Positions 43,153 through 52,212 of a stretch of 64,000 nt of DNA are shown piece by piece. The stretch is taken from assembly GCA_020622165.1 (NCBI GenBank), contig JACNMN010000011.1, forward strand, positions 62,001-126,000, in the 5' to 3' direction. A model generated the notes under the pieces. That model was given only the letters and a program-made list of their open reading frames with translations. It did no database searches and was not told the DNA's origin. Each line of letters opens with the position of its first letter. The first letter of the stretch is position 1. The DNA comes from Boseongicola sp. H5. Lineage in GTDB: Bacteria; Pseudomonadota; Alphaproteobacteria; Rhodobacterales; Rhodobacteraceae. A program made the translations under genes and the position numbers.

Positions 43153-44341
43153 AACTGTCCGGCAGCAAGCCGAAGCCGCCGCGAAAATGGTGGATGAGAT
43201 CAACGCGATTGTGTTGCCCGAGCCCTCGACCGAACTGGTGCCGCTGGCCGAGGCGGAGCCGCCCACGGCGCAGGAAATCCGCAGCCGGATGGCCGAGATC
43301 GACATGACGGACACGAACTCCATCGTCAGTTTCGGCTCCAACGCGCAGGCGGAGCTGCAGGTCATTTCGCAGGCCATGCTGCAGGGCGTGAAAAACAAGG
43401 ATGTGGGGCCCGCAGGCAACTCGCTGCGCGAAATCGTGGGCACGATCCGCGGGTTTTCGGTGGACGAACTGGACCCCAACCGCAAGCAAAGCTGGTGGGA
43501 ACGCCTCTTCGGCAAGGCCAAGCCGTTCCATGATTTCATGGCGAAATACGAAGACGTGCAGAGCCAGATCGACAAGATCACCGACGAGCTTCTGGCCCAT
43601 GAACACACACTGATGAAGGACATCAAGTCGCTGGACCAGCTCTATGACAAGACGCTGAATTTCTACGACGAACTGGCGCTTTACATCGCCGCCGGGGAGG
43701 AGAAGCTGAAAACCCTGGACGAGACGGATATTCCCGCGAAAGAGGCCGAGGTGCAGGCCGCGCCGGAAAACGACCAGGTGATGAAGGCGCAGGAACTGCG
43801 CGATCTGCGCGCCGCGCGCGACGATCTGGAACGCCGGGTCCATGACCTCAAGCTGACCCGCCAGGTCACGATGCAATCGCTCCCCTCGATCCGGCTGGTG
43901 CAGGAAAACGACAAATCGCTGGTGACCAAGATCAACTCCACCCTCGTCAACACCGTGCCGCTTTGGGAAACCCAGCTCGCGCAGGCGGTGACGATCCAGC
44001 GCTCGACGGAGGCCGCCAAGGCGGTGCGGGAGGCCAATGATCTGACGAACGAGTTGCTGACCTCAAACGCCGCCAACCTGCGCGAAAGCAACCGCATGGT
44101 GCGCGAGGAGATGGAGCGCGGCGTCTTCGACATCGAAGCGGTGAAACAGGCCAATGCCGAACTGATCGCCACGATCGAGGAGAGCCTGGCCATCGCCGAT
44201 GAAGGCAAGGCGCGCCGCGCTGCCGCCGAGATCGAGATGCAGAAGATGGAGGCGGAATTGCGCGACACGCTTGCATCGGCCAGCGCCCGCGGCGACGGGT
44301 CCGGGGCCAATGTGGGCGGGTCGGTGAACCCGGCCGGCTGA
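43145..44341 (+). CDS. telA: TelA-family toxic-anion resistance protein
   Basis: 398-residue cytosolic, mostly helical protein of the TelA/KlaA family, which was linked to tellurite resistance and is common beside XpaC proteins and stress systems. Conserved parts are FGSNAQAELQVISQAML, WWERLFGKAKPFHDF, the coiled-coil HTLMKDIKSLDQLYDKTL, and the terminal ERGVFDIEAVKQANAELI. The family is thought to act with membrane partners at the inner face. The overlap with xpaC indicates coupled translation. A Gly-rich tail closes the protein. Confidence 0.9.
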   Translation: MTETVRQQAEAAAKMVDEINAIVLPEPSTELVPLAEAEPPTAQEIRSRMAEIDMTDTNSIVSFGSNAQAELQVISQAMLQGVKNKDVGPAGNSLREIVGTIRGFSVDELDPNRKQSWWERLFGKAKPFHDFMAKYEDVQSQIDKITDELLAHEHTLMKDIKSLDQLYDKTLNFYDELALYIAAGEEKLKTLDETDIPAKEAEVQAAPENDQVMKAQELRDLRAARDDLERRVHDLKLTRQVTMQSLPSIRLVQENDKSLVTKINSTLVNTVPLWETQLAQAVTIQRSTEAAKAVREANDLTNELLTSNAANLRESNRMVREEMERGVFDIEAVKQANAELIATIEESLAIADEGKARRAAAEIEMQKMEAELRDTLASASARGDGSGANVGGSVNPAG

Positions 44342-44368
44342 CTGGTCCGGCGCGTAGGGGAACGAAAC

Positions 44369-45322
44369 ATGATGCAGGGCAAGGGTCGGAACTGGGCCGG
44401 GCTGGCGGCGGTGGCCTTCGTCGCCGCCGGGTGCGAATTGGTCGTGCCGCCGGACCCGCCCGCATCACCCGCTCCGCGCGTGGCCCCGCAGGTTGCGCCA
44501 ATCCCGGAGCCCTCGGCCGAAAGCCTCGCCTTTGCCCGCTACTACGCCGCCGTGCAGCAACGGCTGGTGGCCGATGGCCTGCTGCGCACCGATGGCGGCG
44601 GGCCCGACACGCCGATCTCGGTGCGCAATCTGGTGGCGAATTTCGAGCGCATCGCGCTGTTTGACGAATACGCGCTGACCAATGGCCGGTTCGTGCAGCA
44701 GCAGACGCCGTCGCGCCTGCGCCGCTGGCAGGCGCCGGTGCGGTTGCAGGCCCATTTCGGCGCCTCCGTCCCCACTGCGGACCGAAATCGCGACCGCTCG
44801 ATCCTGGGAACCTATGCAACCCGGCTGGCGCGGGTCACGGGGCATCCGATCCGCCAGGTCAACAGCGGCGGCAATTTCCACGTGCTCTATCTCAACCGGG
44901 ACGAGCAACGCGCGGCGGGCCCGCTGCTGCGCCGGCTTGTGCCCAGCATCGGCGACGAGACGATCGACGAGATCACCCGGCTGCCGCGCTTCACCTTCTG
45001 CTCGGTCTATGCGTTTTCCGAAGCCGGCGAGACCCCGAATTACGTAACCGCGATCGCGATCATCCGCACCGAACACCCCGATCTTCTGCGCCGATCCTGC
45101 GTCCACGAAGAGGTGGCGCAGGGTCTTGGCCTGCCGAATGACAGCCCCACGGCGCGGCCGTCCATCTTCAACGATGACGAGGAATTCGCACTGTTGACGC
45201 GGCATGACGAATTGCTGCTGGAAATCCTCTACGACGAGCGTCTGCGCCCGGGCATGTTGCCCGACGAGGCCCGCCCCGTGGTGGAGATCATCGCCAGCGA
45301 GCTACTTGGCGGGCAAAGCTGA
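44369..45322 (+). CDS. DUF2927 lipoprotein
   Basis: 317-residue predicted lipoprotein (lipobox VAAGC, Cys22) with a Pro-rich linker. The DUF2927 domain spans about 75-300. Its central motif is CVHEEVAQGLGLPND, with His246 and Glu247, followed by PSIFNDDEEFALLT and EILYDERLRPGM. The H-E-x-x-x-Q arrangement resembles a metallopeptidase site with Gln in the place of the second His. It is the fourth gene of the xpaC-telA module. A paralogue at 57986 shares the same motifs. Confidence 0.88.
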   Translation: MMQGKGRNWAGLAAVAFVAAGCELVVPPDPPASPAPRVAPQVAPIPEPSAESLAFARYYAAVQQRLVADGLLRTDGGGPDTPISVRNLVANFERIALFDEYALTNGRFVQQQTPSRLRRWQAPVRLQAHFGASVPTADRNRDRSILGTYATRLARVTGHPIRQVNSGGNFHVLYLNRDEQRAAGPLLRRLVPSIGDETIDEITRLPRFTFCSVYAFSEAGETPNYVTAIAIIRTEHPDLLRRSCVHEEVAQGLGLPNDSPTARPSIFNDDEEFALLTRHDELLLEILYDERLRPGMLPDEARPVVEIIASELLGGQS

Positions 45323-45357
45323 GCCGCCTACATCCGTGTTCAAAGGAGACTTCACCC

Positions 45358-46491
45358 ATGCCCATTTTCGATTTCCTCTCCGGCCAGTTCATCGACGTCA
45401 TCGAATGGACCGATGACACCCGCGACACCATGGTCTGGCGGTTCGAACGCCACGGTCACGAAATCAAGTACGGCGCCAAGCTGACCGTGCGCGAGGGGCA
45501 GACGGCGGTGTTCATCCACGAAGGGCAGCTGGCCGATGTGTTCACCCCCGGCCTCTACATGCTGGAAACCAACAACATGCCGATCATGACCAGTCTTCAA
45601 CACTGGGATCACGGCTTCAAATCCCCCTTCAAATCGGAGATCTATTTCGTCTCCACCAACCGGTTCACCGATCTGAAATGGGGCACGAAAAACCCGATCA
45701 TGCTGCGCGATCCGGAATTCGGGCCGACCCGCATCCGCGCGTTCGGCACCTACACCGTCAAGGTCAAGGACGCCGCCCGGTTCATGGCCGAGATCGTGGG
45801 CACCGATGGCGAATTCACCAAGGACGAGGTGACGTTCCAGATCCGCAACATCATCGTTCAGGCCTTTTCCCGCGTGGTCGCGGGCTCGGGCATTCCGGTT
45901 CTGGACATGGCGGCCAATGCCGGCGAGATGGGCGGGCTTCTGGCCGCGAAAATCTCGGAAACCATCGACCAGTACGGGCTGGTCCTGCCCGAGCTCTACA
46001 TCGAGAACATCTCCCTGCCACAGGCGGTGGAACAGGCGCTGGACAAGCGCACTTCGATGGGGGTAGTCGGCGATCTGACCAAGTACCAGCAGTTCCAGAC
46101 CGCCGAGGCGATGCGCGCGGCGGCCGAAAACCCGGGCGGCGATGGCGGCATGGGCGCGGGCCTGGGCATGGGGATGGGCATGGCGATGGCCAACCAGATG
46201 GCGCAGACCGGACCCTGGGGCGCCACGCAGGCGCGATCGGGCGACCCCGCGCCCGCCGCCGCCCCGCCGCCCCCGCCGGTCGAGCATGTCTGGCATATCG
46301 CCGAGAACGGCCAGACCAAGGGCCCGTTTTCGCGCGCCGATCTGGGCCGCATGGCCGGAGATGGCAGCCTGACCCGGGAAACCCATGTCTGGACGCAAGG
46401 CCAGGACGGCTGGAAAACCGCCGATGAGGTGGACGAGCTGGCGCAGCTCTTCACGGTCATGCCGCCGCCCCCGCCCCCGCCTGCAAGCTGA
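45358..46491 (+). CDS. SPFH-domain protein with C-terminal GYF_2 domain
   Basis: 377-residue protein of the YdjI-like SPFH family. Residues 1-240 hold the SPFH-like domain (FERHGHEIKYGAKLTV, FIHEGQLADVFTPGLYML, LRDPEFGPTRIRAFGTY, QYGLVLPELYIENISLP). A Gly/Met-rich spacer follows at about 262-285 and a GYF_2 (DUF4339) domain at about 305-360 (VWHIAENGQTKGPFSRADL, VWTQGQDGWKTADEV). It ends in a Pro run. SPFH proteins organise membrane assemblies and GYF_2 domains bind peptides, often near zinc-ribbon partners. It precedes the zinc-ribbon protein by 55 bp. Confidence 0.88.
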   Translation: MPIFDFLSGQFIDVIEWTDDTRDTMVWRFERHGHEIKYGAKLTVREGQTAVFIHEGQLADVFTPGLYMLETNNMPIMTSLQHWDHGFKSPFKSEIYFVSTNRFTDLKWGTKNPIMLRDPEFGPTRIRAFGTYTVKVKDAARFMAEIVGTDGEFTKDEVTFQIRNIIVQAFSRVVAGSGIPVLDMAANAGEMGGLLAAKISETIDQYGLVLPELYIENISLPQAVEQALDKRTSMGVVGDLTKYQQFQTAEAMRAAAENPGGDGGMGAGLGMGMGMAMANQMAQTGPWGATQARSGDPAPAAAPPPPPVEHVWHIAENGQTKGPFSRADLGRMAGDGSLTRETHVWTQGQDGWKTADEVDELAQLFTVMPPPPPPPAS

Positions 46492-46546
46492 CGAGACCGG
46501 GTCTCATCCCGCGCTCGGAAATACCCACGGCAAAGGCATAGAATTC

Positions 46547-47650
46547 ATGGCAGACGGCCTGTCCGCAAACCCCGGTGAAGAACATCGCTTTCCATGCGAC
46601 AACTGCGGGTCCGATTTCCGCTTCGACCCCAATCAGGGCAAGCTGGTCTGCGATCATTGCGGCAATGAACGCGACATCGAAGGCCACGGCCCGTGGGCGG
46701 GCAGCGCCATCCGGGAACTGGATTTCGTCTCGGCCATCCGCGACCAGCTTCCGGCTCAGGAGATGGAGGAAACCCGCGTCCTGACCTGCCCCAATTGCGG
46801 CGCGCAGGTGGAGTTCTCCGCGGATATCCATGCGAAGGAATGCCCGTTCTGCGCGACGCCGGTGGTCACCGACACCGGCACCCATCGCCATATCAAACCC
46901 AAGGCCGTTCTGCCCTTTCAACTGGATGAGGCCGCCGCCCGGGCGGCGATGGTCAGATGGCTGGGCCGGCTGTGGTTCGCGCCGAACGGTTTGCAGGAGT
47001 ATGCCCGCAAGGGCCGCAGGCTGGACGGGATCTACACGCCCTACTGGACCTTCGATGCGGACACCCGCAGCGCCTATCGCGGCCAGCGCGGCACGGTCTA
47101 TTACGAAACGCGGCGCGACAGCAAAGGCAACGTCAAGCAGGTGCCCAAGATCCGCTGGCGGCGCGTCTCGGGCCGCGTGGCGCGGTTTTTCGACGATGTG
47201 CTCGTTCTGGCCTCCCGGTCGCTGCCCAAAGGCTATACCGACCGTCTGGCCCCCTGGGATCTGACCGCGCTCGACCCCTATACGCCGGAGTATCTGGCGG
47301 GCTTCCGGGCCGAAGGCTACACCGTGGATCTGGAGGACGGCATGGTCGAGGCGCGCCAGATCATGGACGCGCAGATCGCGCGGGATATCCGTCGCGATAT
47401 CGGCGGCGACCGGCAAAGGATCGACGCCGTGGACACCATGGTTTCCGACGTGACCTTCAAGCACATCCTGCTGCCGGTCTGGCTGGCGGCCTATAAGTAC
47501 CGTGGCAAAAGCTACCGCTTCGTCGTCAACGGGCAATCCGGCAAGGTGCAGGGCGAGCGCCCGTATTCCGCGTGGAAAATCGCCTTCGCCGTTCTGGGCG
47601 CGCTGATCCTTGCAGGGATCGGGGGCTATCTCTACTCCATGTACGGCTAG
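46547..47650 (+). CDS. Zinc-ribbon membrane protein (YdjG-like)
   Basis: 367-residue protein with two zinc ribbons: Cys17/20 with Cys35/38 (FPCDNCG ... VCDHCGN) and Cys81/84 with Cys99/102 (TCPNCG ... CPFCATP). A conserved middle domain contains GIYTPYWTFDADTRSAYRG, and the C-terminus has one membrane helix (IAFAVLGALILAGIGGYLY). In Bacillus a zinc-ribbon/SPFH pair (YdjG-YdjI) accompanies PspA-like membrane-stress proteins. It is the last gene of the module. ATG 46547 is preceded by only a weak AAAGG. Confidence 0.85.
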   Translation: MADGLSANPGEEHRFPCDNCGSDFRFDPNQGKLVCDHCGNERDIEGHGPWAGSAIRELDFVSAIRDQLPAQEMEETRVLTCPNCGAQVEFSADIHAKECPFCATPVVTDTGTHRHIKPKAVLPFQLDEAAARAAMVRWLGRLWFAPNGLQEYARKGRRLDGIYTPYWTFDADTRSAYRGQRGTVYYETRRDSKGNVKQVPKIRWRRVSGRVARFFDDVLVLASRSLPKGYTDRLAPWDLTALDPYTPEYLAGFRAEGYTVDLEDGMVEARQIMDAQIARDIRRDIGGDRQRIDAVDTMVSDVTFKHILLPVWLAAYKYRGKSYRFVVNGQSGKVQGERPYSAWKIAFAVLGALILAGIGGYLYSMYG

Positions 47651-47794
47651 ATCGGCGGCACGGCCCAAAACCCCGCGCGCACGCGACTGTCGCCCTCTGC
47701 CGGGACCGGGCCGGCGCGCCGCCGGAACCGGCCTCTCCGCGCCGCGCCCGCATGTTCGGTCTCGCCCTGCCCCCGGGCGGAGGCGGTGCCGGGG

Positions 47795-48214
47795 TCAGCC
47801 GCGGTTGATCGGCACCGATTTCGCGGCCTCATCGCGGGCCGGGGCCTTCTTCGACACCGTGATCGTCAGCACGCCGTCCTTCAGATCCGCCGCCACCTGG
47901 TTCGGGTCCGCATCGGGCGGCAGGCGAAAACTGCGCGAAAACGCCCCGTATTCGCGTTCACTGAAGTACCAGGTGTCGCCACTGTCTTCACGGCTCGATC
48001 TTTTCTCGCCCTTCACCGTGACCACGCCTTCGGCAACGGTCAGATCGATATCCTTGTCGTCGACACCCGGCAGTTCCATGACGATTTTATAGGCGGTCTC
48101 GTTCGTCGCCGCCTCGGACGCGGGCGCGAACCAGTCGGCGACGCGGGCGCCCATGCTGCGGAACGGATCGTATAGCGAGGGCCAGAAGCCGCTGGTGTGG
48201 GATTTCTCGACCAT
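47795..48214 (-). CDS. Hsp20 / small heat-shock protein
   Basis: 139-residue alpha-crystallin-domain chaperone. The domain spans about 40-130: YKIVMELPGVDDKDIDLTV, GVVTVKGEKRSSRED, EREYGAFSRSFRLPPDAD and DGVLTITVSKKAP. The C-terminal I-x-I motif is missing its usual form (SVPINRG), a weak PIN replacing it. A strong AAGGAGG lies upstream of ATG 48214. It is convergent with the zinc-ribbon gene; heat-shock regulation is likely but I saw no convincing sigma-32 promoter. Confidence 0.92.
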   Translation of the reverse strand: MVEKSHTSGFWPSLYDPFRSMGARVADWFAPASEAATNETAYKIVMELPGVDDKDIDLTVAEGVVTVKGEKRSSREDSGDTWYFSEREYGAFSRSFRLPPDADPNQVAADLKDGVLTITVSKKAPARDEAAKSVPINRG

Positions 48215-48360
48215 GAAAACCTCCTTTTGCAGATCAGATTCCTTGCATGTGAAAGTATCCCGCCCCGCGGGCGGTCGCGCCTTGAGATGGGTCAAATCCG
48301 GCTGGTCTAACGCGCCCATCGGGGCTAGTCACAACCGGTGACGGAGCGAAGGAGACGCGG

Positions 48361-49287
48361 ATGATCCTGTGTTGTGGCGAAGCGTTGATCGACATGCTGC
48401 CCCGCAAGACCGAAGACGGCGCGGCGGGGTTTGCGCCCTACCCCGGCGGGGCGGTGTTCAACACCGCCGTGGCGCTGGCGCGTCTGGGTGTGGATGGGGG
48501 GCTGTTCACCGGCCTGTCCACCGACCTGTTCGGCCAGCGGCTTGAAGATGTTCTGCGCCTGAACGGGGTCGGCTTCGGGCTGGCGGCGCGATCCGCCCGG
48601 CCCACCACGCTGGCCTTCGTCACCTTGACCGACGGGCAGGCGGAGTATGCGTTCTACGATGAAAATACCGCCGGGCGGATGCTCGCGGACCGGGATCTCC
48701 CCAAGGATCTGGACGATGCGGAGGCCCTGTTTTTCGGCGGGATCAGCCTTGCGGTGGAGCCCTGCGCAGAGGCCTATAAGGCCTTGTGCCTGCGCGAGCC
48801 GGAGATGCGGGTGATCATGATCGACCCCAATATCCGCCCCGATTTCATCGTCGATCCCGATCGTTACCGCGCCCGTCTGGCCGCGATGCTGGCGGTGGCC
48901 GATGTGGTCAAACTGTCCAACGAAGACCTGAAATGGCTGGAAGGCAATGGCGAGATCCCGGAACTGGCCACCGGGCTTCTGGCGAAGGGCCCCAAGCTGG
49001 TGCTGATCACCGAAGGCAAGGACGGGGTAACCGCCTATTGGGCGGGTGAGAGGCTGCACGTGCCCGCGCCGGTCGTCGAGGTGGTCGACACCGTCGGCGC
49101 GGGCGACACGTTCAATGCGGGGTTTCTGGCCGGGCTGGCGGACGCGGACCGGCTGGACAAATCCGCCATCGCCAAGGGCCTGGAGCGGGACATTCTGGAA
49201 GCCGCGCTGCGCCTTGGAACCGCCGCTGCGGCGGTGACCGTCAGCCGGGCGGGCGCCAATCCGCCCCGCCGGGAGGATCTTGCGTGA
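48361..49287 (+). CDS. PfkB-family carbohydrate kinase (fructokinase-like)
   Basis: 308-residue sugar kinase. The N-terminal signature is [12 protein letters not shown] ... [15 protein letters not shown] (PfkB motif 1) and the C-terminal signature is [20 protein letters not shown] with catalytic Asp in GAGD. It resembles fructokinases of Rhodobacterales; the sugar cannot be fixed from sequence. The dtd start overlaps its stop (GTGA), so the two are co-transcribed. Confidence 0.9.
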   Translation: MILCCGEALIDMLPRKTEDGAAGFAPYPGGAVFNTAVALARLGVDGGLFTGLSTDLFGQRLEDVLRLNGVGFGLAARSARPTTLAFVTLTDGQAEYAFYDENTAGRMLADRDLPKDLDDAEALFFGGISLAVEPCAEAYKALCLREPEMRVIMIDPNIRPDFIVDPDRYRARLAAMLAVADVVKLSNEDLKWLEGNGEIPELATGLLAKGPKLVLITEGKDGVTAYWAGERLHVPAPVVEVVDTVGAGDTFNAGFLAGLADADRLDKSAIAKGLERDILEAALRLGTAAAAVTVSRAGANPPRREDLA

Positions 49288-49733
49288 GGGCGCTGATCCA
49301 GCGGGTGAGCGAGGCCAGCGTGTCTGTCGATGGCCGCATGATCGGACGGACCGGCCCCGGGCTTCTGGTGCTGGTCTGCGCGATGGAGGGCGACACGGAA
49401 CATCAGGCCCGGAACCTGGCGGCCAAGACCGCGAAGCTGCGGATTTTCCGGGATGACGCCGGCAAGATGAACCGCAGCCTTTTGGATTGCGCCGGCAGCG
49501 CGCTGGTCATCAGCCAGTTCACGCTGGCCGCGGACACATCGCGCGGCAACCGACCCGGCTTTTCCGGCGCCGCGGCGCCGGCGGAGGGTGAGCGGCTCTA
49601 TCTGGATTTCGCCAGGGCGCTTTCCGGGTTCGGCATCCCGGTGGAAACCGGCGCGTTCGGCGCGGATATGGCCGTCAGCCTGGTCAATGACGGGCCGGTC
49701 ACGATCTGGCTGGAGAGCGCCTTTGACGCCTAG
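49284..49733 (+). CDS. dtd: D-aminoacyl-tRNA deacylase
   Basis: 149-residue enzyme that removes D-amino acids (and Gly) from mischarged tRNAs. Both family motifs are intact: [21 protein letters not shown] (S-Q-F-T) and [15 protein letters not shown] (the N-x-G-P-V-T motif, here with Gly-Pro cis pair). The start is GTG 49284, overlapping the kinase stop by 4 bp. It is the last gene of this two-gene unit. Confidence 0.95.
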   Translation: MRALIQRVSEASVSVDGRMIGRTGPGLLVLVCAMEGDTEHQARNLAAKTAKLRIFRDDAGKMNRSLLDCAGSALVISQFTLAADTSRGNRPGFSGAAAPAEGERLYLDFARALSGFGIPVETGAFGADMAVSLVNDGPVTIWLESAFDA

Positions 49734-49795
49734 AATTTAGGCAAACGCTTGAAAATACCGCGAAAACAAGGGGCCAACGCCCAAGCTTTCGCCAA

Positions 49796-49825
49796 TTGGT
49801 TGCAGTCATTCCTTAACCCTATAGG
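49796..49825 (+). promoter_or_regulatory. Promoter candidate for the ATP-grasp/Anbu operon
   Basis: In an AT-rich 100-bp gap, TTGGTT (49796-49801) and TATAGG (49820-49825) are 18 bp apart and close to the ATG at 49834, as for a short leader. It is the only plausible promoter seen for the four-gene operon. Confidence 0.3.
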
Positions 49826-49833
49826 TTGTAGGC

Positions 49834-51261
49834 ATGACAAAAAGACCAACGTTTTTTGATGAAATGACCGGTAGCGCGGACGGAGCGCGCCACCCCTACC
49901 AACCCTATGAAGCGTGGTTCCGGTCGGAAGATCTGCGCGAGTTACGCAAGAAATCGATCGAGGCGGAACGCTTTTTTCGCCGGACCGGCATCACGTTCAA
50001 CGTCTATGGACAGGACGAGGCCGATGAGCGGCTGATCCCCTTCGACATCGTGCCCCGGATCATATCGGGCCGCGAATGGGCCCGGCTGACAAAGGGCATC
50101 GAACAGCGCGTGCGCGCGATCAACGCGTTTCTTTACGATATCTATCACCGGCAGGAAATCCTGCGGGCGGGCCGGGTGCCTGCCGAACTGATTTCCCGCA
50201 ACGACGCCTTCCTGCCGCAGATGATCGGCATGCCGCCGCCCGGAAACGTCTACACCCATATCGTCGGCGTCGATCTGGTGCGCACGGATGAAGACGAGTT
50301 CTACGTTCTGGAGGACAATGCGCGCACACCTTCGGGCGTGTCCTACATGCTGGAAAACCGGGAGACGATGCTTCAGATGTTCCCGGAGCTTTTCAGCCGG
50401 ATCAAGGTGCGCGAGGTGAAGGATTACCCGGTGCAGCTGCGCCGGTCGCTGGCCGCCTGCGCCCCGCCGGCGGCGAACGGGGGCTGCACCGTCGCCGTTC
50501 TGACCCCGGGCATTCACAACTCCGCCTATTTCGAACACGCCTTTCTGGCCGATCACATGGGCGTCCAGCTTGTCGAGGGTAGCGATCTGCGCGTGATCGA
50601 CGGGCGCATCGCGATGCGGACCACGCGGGGCTATCAGCCGATCGACGTGCTCTATCGCCGAGTCGACGATGATTTCCTGGACCCGCTGAATTTCAATCCG
50701 GACTCGATGCTGGGCGTGCCCGGGATCATGGACGTGTACCGCGCGGGCGGCATCACCATCGCCAATGCACCGGGCACAGGCATCGCCGATGACAAGGCGA
50801 TTTACAGCTACATGCCCGATATCGTGGAGTTTTATACCGGCGAAAAGGCGATCCTGAAAAACGTGCCCACCTGGCGCTGTTCGGAGCCGGACGCGCTGGC
50901 CTATGTGCTCGACAACCTGTCCGATCTGGTTGTGAAGGAGGTCCACGGGTCGGGCGGATACGGCATGCTGGTGGGGCCCGCCGCGTCGAAGAAGGAACTG
51001 GCCGCCTTCCGTGCCAAGCTGGAATCGAAACCGGGCAATTACATCGCCCAGCCCACGCTGGCGCTGTCGACCGTGCCGATCCTGACACAGAAGGGGCTGG
51101 CGCCGCGCCACGTGGATTTGCGGCCCTTCGTCCTCGTCTCGCCCGACCGGATCAACATCACGCCCGGCGGGCTGACCCGCGTGGCGCTGAAAAAGGGCTC
51201 GCTGGTGGTGAATTCAAGCCAGGGCGGCGGGACCAAAGACACCTGGGTTCTGGAGGAATAG
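49834..51261 (+). CDS. Circularly permuted ATP-grasp protein (DUF404/DUF407)
   Basis: 475-residue circularly permuted ATP-grasp protein. Typical blocks: MTGSADGARHPYQPYEAWF, RRTGITFNVYGQDEADERLIPFD, ALNAFLYDIYH-like (here AINAFLYDIYHRQEI), VLEDNARTPSGVSYMLENR, VDDDFLDPLNF and the C-terminal VVKEVHGSGGYGMLVGP and PFVLVSPDRI. Such proteins are predicted to join amino acids or peptides using ATP. It opens an operon with the alpha-E, transglutaminase and Anbu genes, the conserved order in many proteobacteria. Confidence 0.92.
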   Translation: MTKRPTFFDEMTGSADGARHPYQPYEAWFRSEDLRELRKKSIEAERFFRRTGITFNVYGQDEADERLIPFDIVPRIISGREWARLTKGIEQRVRAINAFLYDIYHRQEILRAGRVPAELISRNDAFLPQMIGMPPPGNVYTHIVGVDLVRTDEDEFYVLEDNARTPSGVSYMLENRETMLQMFPELFSRIKVREVKDYPVQLRRSLAACAPPAANGGCTVAVLTPGIHNSAYFEHAFLADHMGVQLVEGSDLRVIDGRIAMRTTRGYQPIDVLYRRVDDDFLDPLNFNPDSMLGVPGIMDVYRAGGITIANAPGTGIADDKAIYSYMPDIVEFYTGEKAILKNVPTWRCSEPDALAYVLDNLSDLVVKEVHGSGGYGMLVGPAASKKELAAFRAKLESKPGNYIAQPTLALSTVPILTQKGLAPRHVDLRPFVLVSPDRINITPGGLTRVALKKGSLVVNSSQGGGTKDTWVLEE

Positions 51262-51266
51262 GCGCG

Positions 51267-52208
51267 ATGCTGGGCAAAACCGCAGGTGGCCTGTTCTGGA
51301 TGTTTCGCTATCTGGAAAGGTCCGAAAATACCGCAAGGCTGATCGATGCCGGGTTTCGGATCGCGCTGACGCGGCCCGACGGGGCCGATGACGAATGGGC
51401 GAGCGTGCTGCAGACCGCGGGCGTTGCCGATCTCTACCGGTCGCGCCATGACGAGCTGGACGCGGCAAGGGTGATCGATTTCCTGCTGCGCGACACGAGC
51501 AACCCCTCCTCCGTCATGTCGGCCATCGCGGCGGCGCGGCAGAATGCGCGGCTGGTCCGCACCGCGATCACCCGCGAGGTGTGGGAGGCGGTGAACGACA
51601 CCTACATGATCCTGAAACAGGCGCTGGCGCGCCCGGTGGCACCCCGCAACCTGCCGGGATCCCTGGCCATGATCCGCCAGCAATCGGCGCTGGTGCGCGG
51701 CGCGCTGCATGGCACGATGCTCAGAAACGACGTGTTCGATTTCTGCCGGATCGGAACCTATCTGGAACGGGCCGACAACACGGCGCGGATTCTGGATGTG
51801 AAATACTATGTCCTGCTGCCGTCGATCAGCCAGATCGGGTCGAGCCTGGACAATGTGCAATGGGAAACGATCCTGCGGTCGGTCGCGGGCCAGCGCGCCT
51901 ATCGCTGGATCAGCGGTGGGGAGTCGAGCCCCATCGGGATTGCCGATTTCCTGCTCTTCGACGGGCGGATGCCGCGCAGTCTGAGGTTTTCGGTGGGCAA
52001 GATCGCGACCAATCTGAGCTATCTGGAACGCGAATACGATCACCGCCATCACTGCCACGATCTGGTGGAGGCCCTGTCGGGGCGTCTGAACCAGACCACG
52101 ATCGAACATGTCTTCGAGGAAGGTCTTCACGAATTCATCGTCGATTTCCTGGCCGATCTGGGACAACTGGGCGCACAGATCGACCGCGATTACAGGTTTC
52201 AGGGGTGA
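51267..52208 (+). CDS. Alpha-E domain protein
   Basis: 313-residue all-helical alpha-E domain protein (formerly DUF403), always found beside the ATP-grasp protein above. Family landmarks: AGGLFWMFRYLERSENTARLID, YRSRHDELDAARVIDFLL, NPSSVMSAIAAARQNARLVR and FCRIGTYLERADNTARILDVKYY. The E-R-x-x-N-x-A-R blocks recur at start and middle, giving an internal repeat. Function unknown, most likely as a partner of the ATP-grasp enzyme. It begins 5 bp after its stop. Confidence 0.92.
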   Translation: MLGKTAGGLFWMFRYLERSENTARLIDAGFRIALTRPDGADDEWASVLQTAGVADLYRSRHDELDAARVIDFLLRDTSNPSSVMSAIAAARQNARLVRTAITREVWEAVNDTYMILKQALARPVAPRNLPGSLAMIRQQSALVRGALHGTMLRNDVFDFCRIGTYLERADNTARILDVKYYVLLPSISQIGSSLDNVQWETILRSVAGQRAYRWISGGESSPIGIADFLLFDGRMPRSLRFSVGKIATNLSYLEREYDHRHHCHDLVEALSGRLNQTTIEHVFEEGLHEFIVDFLADLGQLGAQIDRDYRFQG

Positions 52209-52212
52209 CGAC

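Noticed and set aside
48215-48360. A sigma-32-type promoter for the Hsp20 gene
   Set aside because: No convincing CTTGAA ... CCCATNT pair with proper spacing was found in the upstream region, so only the ribosome-binding site is stated.
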